Assembly: GCA_022457065.1 (NCBI GenBank) | Contig: JAJGBQ010000005.1 | Span: 930,001-994,000, forward strand | DNA length: 64,000 bases | Direction: 5' to 3' | From: Curvularia sp. ZM96 | Lineage: Eukaryota; Ascomycota; Dothideomycetes; Pleosporales; Pleosporaceae | Shown here: one piece after another, positions 58,352-64,000 of the stretch | Layout: each line of letters opens with the position of its first letter | Position numbering within the stretch: the first letter of the stretch is position 1 | Notes under the pieces: generated by a model | Databases searched by the model: none | What the model was told of the DNA's origin: nothing | What the model saw: the letters and a program-made list of their open reading frames with translations, nothing else | Program-made: the position numbers and the translations under genes

Positions 58352-61300
58352 CTACTTCATACCAAACAAAAACCTTAACTCCCTAACATTCAACCTGGTC
58401 AAATTCTTGCCTTCCTTCTCATCCAGCGCCGCCCCAATCATCTCGCGCTTGCTATCCTGCAACTTGGTGATGCGATCCTCAACCGTATCCGGCACAAGGA
58501 CACGATGCACATACACCTCGCGGGTCTGCGGCATGCGATGGGCGCGGTCGACGGCCTGGTCTTCGATAAAAGGGTTCCAGAAGGGATCGAGGATAATGAC
58601 TTGGGATGCTTTCCACAGGTTGAGCCCCGCGTTGCCTGCTTTGAGCGACACGAGCATGACGTTTTGCGTCGGGTCGTGCATAAAGGCGTTGACGGCGTCG
58701 GCGCGGGCGTCCATTTTCATGCTGCCGTCGTAGCGTTGGTAGGGCATGTGCTCGCGGTTTAGAGGTACTTCGACGAGGTCGAGGAGGGAGGTGAACTGCG
58801 AGAAGACGAGCGTCTTTTCGGTGGGGTCGTTGGCGCGAATTTCCTTGAGAAGCTCAATCGTGCGGTCGATTTTGGCAGAGGGAACGTAGATCTTGTCGAG
58901 ACGACGGATGTAGCGTTTCTTGGCTGCCTTGCTGCGAAGTGATTCTTTCTTCAGCTGGGCTAGGGTCATCTTGGGTTGGGCTCGCGCCTTGCCTTTGCCT
59001 TTGCCGCGCTTCTTCGACTTTTTGGCTTTGGACTTTCCTTTTGATTCAGAAGTATCATCACCTTCACCGTCTTCTTTGTCGTCTTCAACAACAAACCCGG
59101 CGAGATTGCCCTTCTTGTCAGCATCGCGCGCATCTCCATCTTCAGAATCAGAGTCCTCAGAATCGGAATCAGAATCCTCGGCCTCGTCCTCCAAGTCAGC
59201 CGATCCGAGCCGCTCGCGACAATGAACCTTGCAGAAGTGCTTGTAGTCGGTAATCAACTTGGCTCTCAACTCGCCGCGGCACTGCGGACACTTGGGTGCA
59301 CTCATCTCGTCGACTTCCTGGGCTGCTCGCATGGTAGGATCAATGAGCTTTTGAACGCATTCGCCGCAGACCGTATGTCCGCATGGAATGATAATAGTCG
59401 GATTAGGATCGGCTTCCAAACAGATTGGACACTCGAATGAGACTTGTTCCTTTAACCGCACAATGACGTCCACGTTCAAAGTTTCCGCTCGGATCAAAAG
59501 GTCGTCCTCGGCGATGCCTTCCGTCGCTGGCTGGCTGAGATCTTTGACCAGCTGTGGATGGCAGCACATTTGGCGTAGTCGAAGCAAGAGGAGTAGGACA
59601 TTTGCGTAATTTGCTGGAATTCGTTAGCGAAACTGACAATATAGGCTAGAAAAACAAACTTACACGAAACGGCGTCTTCTCTAATGTACATCGCCATCTG
59701 CCTCTGCGACTTCGTCTCCAGAGCATGATATTGTCTACGTTCTTCTTCGCTCAACTTGACATTGTCAACAGCAGTATGCTTGGGCGGGATTTTCGAGATT
59801 GGCTCGCCGTCCACTTTGGCATCCTTCTGCCTCCGCAGCATGAGAGACGCAAGCAGAATCCTGACACGGTCCATCCCTTGGCGACTCGTGTATTGGCCTT
59901 TGATGCTCTGAGAGGGGTCAGTCGTTGACAGTGATGGAATGTCATGATTTATCGTTTACCTTGACAATGTCATCATTGAACTTGTTCCACGAGCAGTAGG
60001 GCTTGACTTTGAGGAACCGAATCAACGGAAACAGCTCAGCAATATTGTTCATCATGGGCGTTCCAGTCATGCACAGGCGGTGCTTGGCCATCAGATCTGC
60101 GCAAGCCTTTGATGCCTTGCCATTACGGTTCTTGATGTTGTGGGCCTCGTCAATGATGATCCGATACCACATACACTCAGGTCCCAGTAATGCAAGCTTG
60201 TCCCTGGGCTTGCGGCGTATAGAAGAATCCTGTGCTTCCTGCTCGAGCAGCGTCGACTCCTTCCGATCCTCCTTTTGTTTGTACTCCCAGGTAACTGACC
60301 CAAAGGTTGTCAGCACAACGTCGTACTGGCGAAGTCGGGCAAATTCGACATTCTTGCCAGCGCCGTGGTAGAGGTAGACGCTGTACTTGTGACGAGGATC
60401 AATATGACGTTCAATCTCCTTTTCCCACTGCCGCATGAGAGCCACCGGCGCGATGATGAGAGTTGTTTTGCAGGTTGGATCGTTGGATGGATTCGCGCAC
60501 ATGAGGGAAAGCGCTTGTATCTAAGGTGTGTCAGCAGCAGATCAAGTTGAACCAGGCAGCACATCAGCCTAGAGGACGGGAGAAGTTCCAAGTTACTTAC
60601 CGTCTTTCCCAATCCCATGTCATCGGCCAAGATACCGCCTTTACTGTCACCGCGCTCCATCTTGAGTAACCAAGACAGGCCGATTCGCTGGTACTCTTTG
60701 AGTGTGCAAGTCATGATTGCGGGCGTTGGCGCTCGCTCCTCAGCCTTTTCACCGTCCCCCTTGAAGTTCTCGAGCAGCTTCTCTATAGCTTGAGCCTCCT
60801 CAGCAGGAGGGATGTAAGGGCTACCATAGTCGTCAACATCGCTATCTTCTGGTCCTCCCCAGAAACGAGGCCTTCTGGACCCTCCCCAGCCAGGAGGAGG
60901 TACAATGTTAGCCAAATCCGGAAAAGCATATTGTTGCGGTTGATACCCGTAGCCACGCCCAAATGGATTGGGGTCCATGAACGCAGCTAGCTCTGGTTCA
61001 GACATGTAGTTTGTGTTGAAGTTGTTCAATACGGAATGGCCATTCGCAAACTCTCCCGTGAAAGCATTGTTCAGCTCTGGAAACGGATCTAAGTATGCCT
61101 GGTTCTGTGCAGTTTGATCTTGTGCACGTAGATGAGGAGACCGCACAGGGGTGGGTGGGTCGGACTCTGTGAGATCTATGAATGCTTGCGTAGCTTGCTG
61201 CACAGGGTTTGACTGTCGACGAGGCAGTGACTGTGACCACTGATTAGGAAAAGGAGCTGCGTTATTCGGACTTGGCTGCCTGCTGCGCTTCGCCTCAGGA

Positions 61301-61554
61301 AGGTGGCTCGGCTCCAGGTTTCGCTTCAGAGTATTCGATGGCACGATGGGAGGTGTGATTGGTCTACTTTGTCCTTCATAGGACAAGGGGGATTCAGATT
61401 CGAGTGCCTCCTCTTGATGATTTTGAAGCTGCCCGCACATTTCCTGCAGCCGCTGCTCGTAGTACGGCTTGTCGATGTCATCAACAGTAGGGAGTATCGC
61501 CCTCATCATGTCAATATTCGCCCGCAGATCCTCAGGATCATCTAGCAGGCTCAT
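58352..61554 (-). CDS. uls1: SNF2-family DNA translocase with RING finger (Uls1/Ris1 type)
   Basis: Exons, in transcript order, 61554-60601, 60520-59960, 59907-59664 and 59613-58352 give 1006 residues. It is a Swi2/Snf2 ATPase with a RING E3 domain inserted between the two helicase lobes, like yeast Uls1/Ris1 and fission yeast Rrp1/Rrp2. These strip or ubiquitylate SUMOylated chromatin proteins. The Walker A motif DDMGLGKT is at 311-318 and ends exon 1. The DEAH-type box is IIIDEAHNIKN, and the SMTGTPMMN-like motif reads CMTGTPMMN. The C3HC4 RING is at about 648-698 (CPICLE...CGHTVCGECV...CPQC). The helicase C lobe has LVFSQFTSLLDL, LVSLKAGNAGLNL and DQAVDRAHRMPQT. The N-terminal region is disordered and has FIDLTESD at 125-132, which matches a SUMO-interaction motif. 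An acidic then Lys-rich insert separates the RING from lobe 2. Rad5 and Rad16 are alternatives, but no HIRAN domain is seen. Confidence 0.88.
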
Positions 61555-62653
61555 CTTGACCAAGGCTGTCTACCGTGGCAGGCGGACCAAGCAAATGTGA
61601 CTAAGTGGAAAGTTGAAGTTGAGTGTGGGGATTAAAGGGTTGCGTTGGAAAAGTGTGATGAGGGGCGAATCTTATAGGCAAAGGCGGGGGAAGCGGAAGA
61701 CGAATGATGAAGGAGTGGTGAAGAGTCAAACTTGTCTGTAGCTGGTTCACTGCAAGGCGCCAGGCGGCCGCCAGGCTACAACGTGGCCAGCTGAGGAGTG
61801 AAAGGAGCCCTGTGAGGCAATGCCGGTGATCTGGCACGACGCGTTGCGCGGTGGTTTCTTCGGGGATTTTCTCACGCAACGAGGATTGGCGACCCCCTAG
61901 TACCCTCCCAAACGACACGCCAATGAAATGGGAAATGAAAAAACGATGTGAGAAGGAGAGAAAAGAAGGGGGCGATTCTATCCCAACGCCGCAGCCTCGC
62001 AGTTCGTTTGCGCAAAGGGAGGACAGAAGGCTACGTTACTGATAGGTCGCGGACGTCGCGTCGTCCATTATCGATAGCTGACCCCAGTAGGCCCGCGGCT
62101 GAACGTCATCAGGTGCTTGGGTAGCAGCGCATCCGTAATCCGACAAAAGTAATCATTTGTGATCCGCAAAACGCAGACTGGATGTTGCGATAGGATATGC
62201 GACACGCCGTCCCGTGCTGTGCTGACACAGCTATTGGTAAGGCAGACGGCTGAGCATATTTGTTCTGTGGCTGCGCCCGCCGGTGAAAAGGGAAACACGC
62301 CAAACTAGGCTTGGCGCCCTGTGCAGCATGTATAACGACGTCACGCGAAGTGAATTGAGGATATCTGACTCGATACCTCGAATAGGCAATCTATCACATA
62401 CACTTGTAGGGAACGGCAGTTAAACGCCAAAAATGCATTCGCAACAGGAAAAAGCTATATGTATACATGCATCATGGATCCCATCTAACCCGTGACGGAA
62501 ATCATTTTTATCCAAACCCGACCCGATACTTCGACTTGGATTTCTGTTCAGAAATTTATTATGATAAAACATCTATTATGCACAAAAAGGTTAGATATGA
62601 ATTACACTGAGAGTAGGTCACCAGCTATAGTGAACTTAGAGGCGCTCCACTTA
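61555..62653. other. intergenic, no gene seen
   Basis: 1.1 kb. The first 400 bases are presumably the SNF2-RING promoter. From about 62330 the sequence becomes AT-richer, toward the atypical right end. No gene seen. Confidence 0.5.
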
Positions 62654-62848
62654 CTATTTAGTATTTTTGCTGCTACCAGGGCAGTGGTCTGAAGCTCTAC
62701 ACTGACGGCCTGTGTAGGGTTGACCTCTGGCCGGGCAGGGGCCGTAACAAGCTGCTTTGATCTCGCCTATGTCTCCTGCGACTGCGGGAAGTGGGGCGGC
62801 GCCAACACTGCAGATGGCGATAGCGATGAAGAATAGGGTGGACTTCAT
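62654..62848 (-). CDS. small secreted cysteine-containing protein
   Basis: A 64-residue frame. Residues 1-18 are a clear signal peptide (MKSTLFFIAIAICSVGAA, with A-x-A-like cleavage before PLPAV). The mature part of about 46 residues holds four Cys at 34, 38, 50 and 56, spaced C-x3-C-x11-C-x5-C, with CYGPCP and a Gly/Arg-rich middle; it could form two disulphides. The ATG at 62846-62848 was taken because the upstream in-frame extension (11 residues) would bury the signal peptide. A TATA-like box lies about 130 bases upstream. I recognise no family. Size, secretion and location beside repeat-rich DNA fit a candidate effector or antimicrobial peptide, but that is inference, and expression is unknown. 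A second exon after the present stop cannot be excluded. Confidence 0.65.
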   Translation of the reverse strand: MKSTLFFIAIAICSVGAAPLPAVAGDIGEIKAACYGPCPARGQPYTGRQCRASDHCPGSSKNTK

Positions 62849-62972
62849 ATTGGGCAATGGTATTAAAGTGATTTTAGGCAAGGCTGAAGAAGTTCTATTA
62901 TTATAGGAAGACAGATTTGAAGAAGGAAGATGTGATGATGAGAGAATGTAAAGGATGGCTGGTTTGTATCAA

Positions 62973-62980
62973 CTATATAT
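62973..62980 (-). promoter_or_regulatory. TATA-like box of secreted-protein gene
   Basis: ATATATAG on the minus strand, about 125-132 bases upstream of the start codon of the small secreted protein. Confidence 0.35.
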
Positions 62981-63028
62981 CTGCAGGCAGCGCCTATACA
63001 CTACATATTTGCAGCTAGCATTATATTG

Positions 63029-63415
63029 AAAGGAGGTGAAGGGTGTTGTTATTGCGATCCTCCGAAGTGCTGCCATGTAGGGACTAGAAAGAAGACAGAG
63101 GGTGCCATAGAATGAAGGCGGAGGGTGCCATAGAAGGCAGAGGGTGCTATAGAATGAAGGCGGAGGGTGCCATTGAAAGGAGGCGGAGGATGCAATTGGA
63201 AGGATGTGAAGGGTGTTAGTGTTACAATCCCTGAAGGGCTGACACCTAAGGATTATAAAGGAGGTGGGAGAGTGTTATTGTTACGATCCCTGACCCTCAA
63301 GGACTAGAAAGGAGGTGGGAGAGTGTTATTGGTAAGACTCCTGAAAGCGCTGACAGGCCAAGGACTAGAAAGGAGAGCGGAGGGTGTTGTTACAAGCGCT
63401 GACACCTAAGAACCA
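63029..63415. repeat. degenerate GA-rich tandem repeat array
   Basis: About five copies of a 50-65-base unit (AAGGAGGTGRRGGGTGTTRTT, then TACGATCCCTGAA, GCTGACACC, AAGGACTAGAA) start near 63029, 63200, 63258, 63308 and 63370. Between the first and second, a shorter unit of about 22-23 bases (GGCGGAGGGTGCCATAGAATGA) repeats four to five times from about 63090 to 63200. Copies differ by substitutions and small deletions. Confidence 0.75.
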
Positions 63416-63419
63416 GTAA

Positions 63420-64000
63420 GCAGTCTGAAAGAACGCAACTACGCCGCAGTCCCTCCAGGACTATGTGATCAGTAGTTCTTGGCACTACTAAGCAACTTGG
63501 CAAAACACAGCATCACTAGGATATAGAAACAGGCATTGAGCCCCTTATGGCTCAGTTTGTTCAACTTCAAGTTACGAGTACAGGTACAACACAGACGTTT
63601 ACTTGCTAGCCCTTTGTTCATTGCACCCTGACGCTTCATCTACGAAAACTAACCACCTAGAGTTTTGACCCTAAGGACTTTCTTACTCACTCAAGATACT
63701 TACTCTTAACAGTTATACGAAGGAGCTCGTTTTTAAGTAAGCGATCAGCTAGCCTTGCACCAGAATTCACAACTACTAGACGATCTTTGAATACTACCTT
63801 ACTATCTATCCTAAATACTAATTAGACGTGCACTTAGGAGTGTTTACACCACACTTAACGGAGATATACTAAATGATTACTTAAAGGACATGAGCCTGAT
63901 AGCTACTTAGAGGAGTTGTTAAAGGGAAGATTGCACTACCTAGGCCCCGTCTAAGGCACCCATACTGGAGGCTAGATGATTGAGTAGCTGCTCTGATAGC
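63420..64000. mobile_element. possible degraded transposable element
   Basis: TpA-rich, stop-dense sequence with no coding potential directly follows the tandem repeats and runs off the window. The base pattern (many TA, CTA and TAG/TAA words) resembles repeat-induced point mutation. No terminal repeat, target duplication or transposase fragment was identified, so the class is unknown. Confidence 0.35.

Larger units (their letters stand above)
62849..64000. other. repeat-rich, TpA-rich right end without genes
   Basis: No open frame of useful length on either strand. It comprises the promoter of the secreted-protein gene, then tandem repeats (63029-63415), then about 580 bases of stop-dense, TA-dinucleotide-rich sequence. 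The latter resembles transposable-element DNA degraded by repeat-induced point mutation. Confidence 0.55.

Noticed and set aside
63029..63415. CRISPR-like array
   Set aside because: The repeats are degenerate and contiguous without unique spacers, and the genome is eukaryotic.

Overview
The window is a piece of a filamentous ascomycete nuclear genome. The genes are spaced 1-5 kb apart and carry short introns of about 47-140 nt with GTAAGT/GTATGT-type donors and CAG/TAG acceptors. The fungus-specific families present (Rax1, Ies4, an RMD1/DUF155 protein, a Sln1-type hybrid histidine kinase, a Ris1/Uls1-type SNF2-RING protein) point to Pezizomycotina. The general style of the uncharacterised genes suggests Dothideomycetes (Pleosporales-like), but the species cannot be fixed from the sequence. 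Exon structures below were built by hand: splice sites were chosen to keep the frame and the family signature, and exon lengths were checked to sum to a multiple of three.

Layout, left to right. At 0.4-10.5 kb lie a conserved-looking hypothetical gene, a UBE2C/Ubc11-type E2, a 4.7 kb gene-free GC-rich stretch, and an ELL-family Pol II elongation factor. At 11.7-21 kb lie a DUF2237 protein, an F-box-like/C2H2 protein, an RMD1/DUF155 membrane protein, the RGS protein Rax1, and a 2OG-Fe(II) prolyl-4-hydroxylase-type oxygenase. At 22.6-38.7 kb are RPB1 and the COMPASS subunit Swd1, head to head over a 632 nt shared promoter, then the INO80 subunit Ies4, the GID E3 subunit Gid1/Vid30 (SPRY-LisH-CTLH-CRA), and a mitochondrial PP2C (Ptc5-like). 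At 39-47.7 kb are three uncharacterised genes: a basic low-complexity protein, a 528-residue protein with an internal repeat, and a polytopic membrane protein with a long tail. At 48.5-61.6 kb are an ArsB/IT-superfamily transporter, a Sln1-type histidine kinase, a PPxY-containing hypothetical, and a SNF2-RING translocase with a SUMO-interaction-like motif. The last 1.4 kb differs in character: a very small cysteine-containing secreted protein, then degenerate GA-rich tandem repeats, then TpA-rich, stop-dense DNA that looks like a mutated mobile element.

Several neighbours share a theme without forming an operon-like unit. RPB1, Swd1, ELL, Ies4 and the SNF2-RING protein all act on Pol II transcription or chromatin. 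The E2, Gid1 and the SNF2-RING protein act in ubiquitin or SUMO pathways. Sln1 would feed the HOG osmostress phosphorelay. No rRNA, tRNA, CRISPR array, telomere repeat or biosynthetic cluster was recognised. The least explained parts are the right-hand end with its secreted protein, the divergent membrane-protein/transporter pair, and the repeat-containing 528-residue protein.
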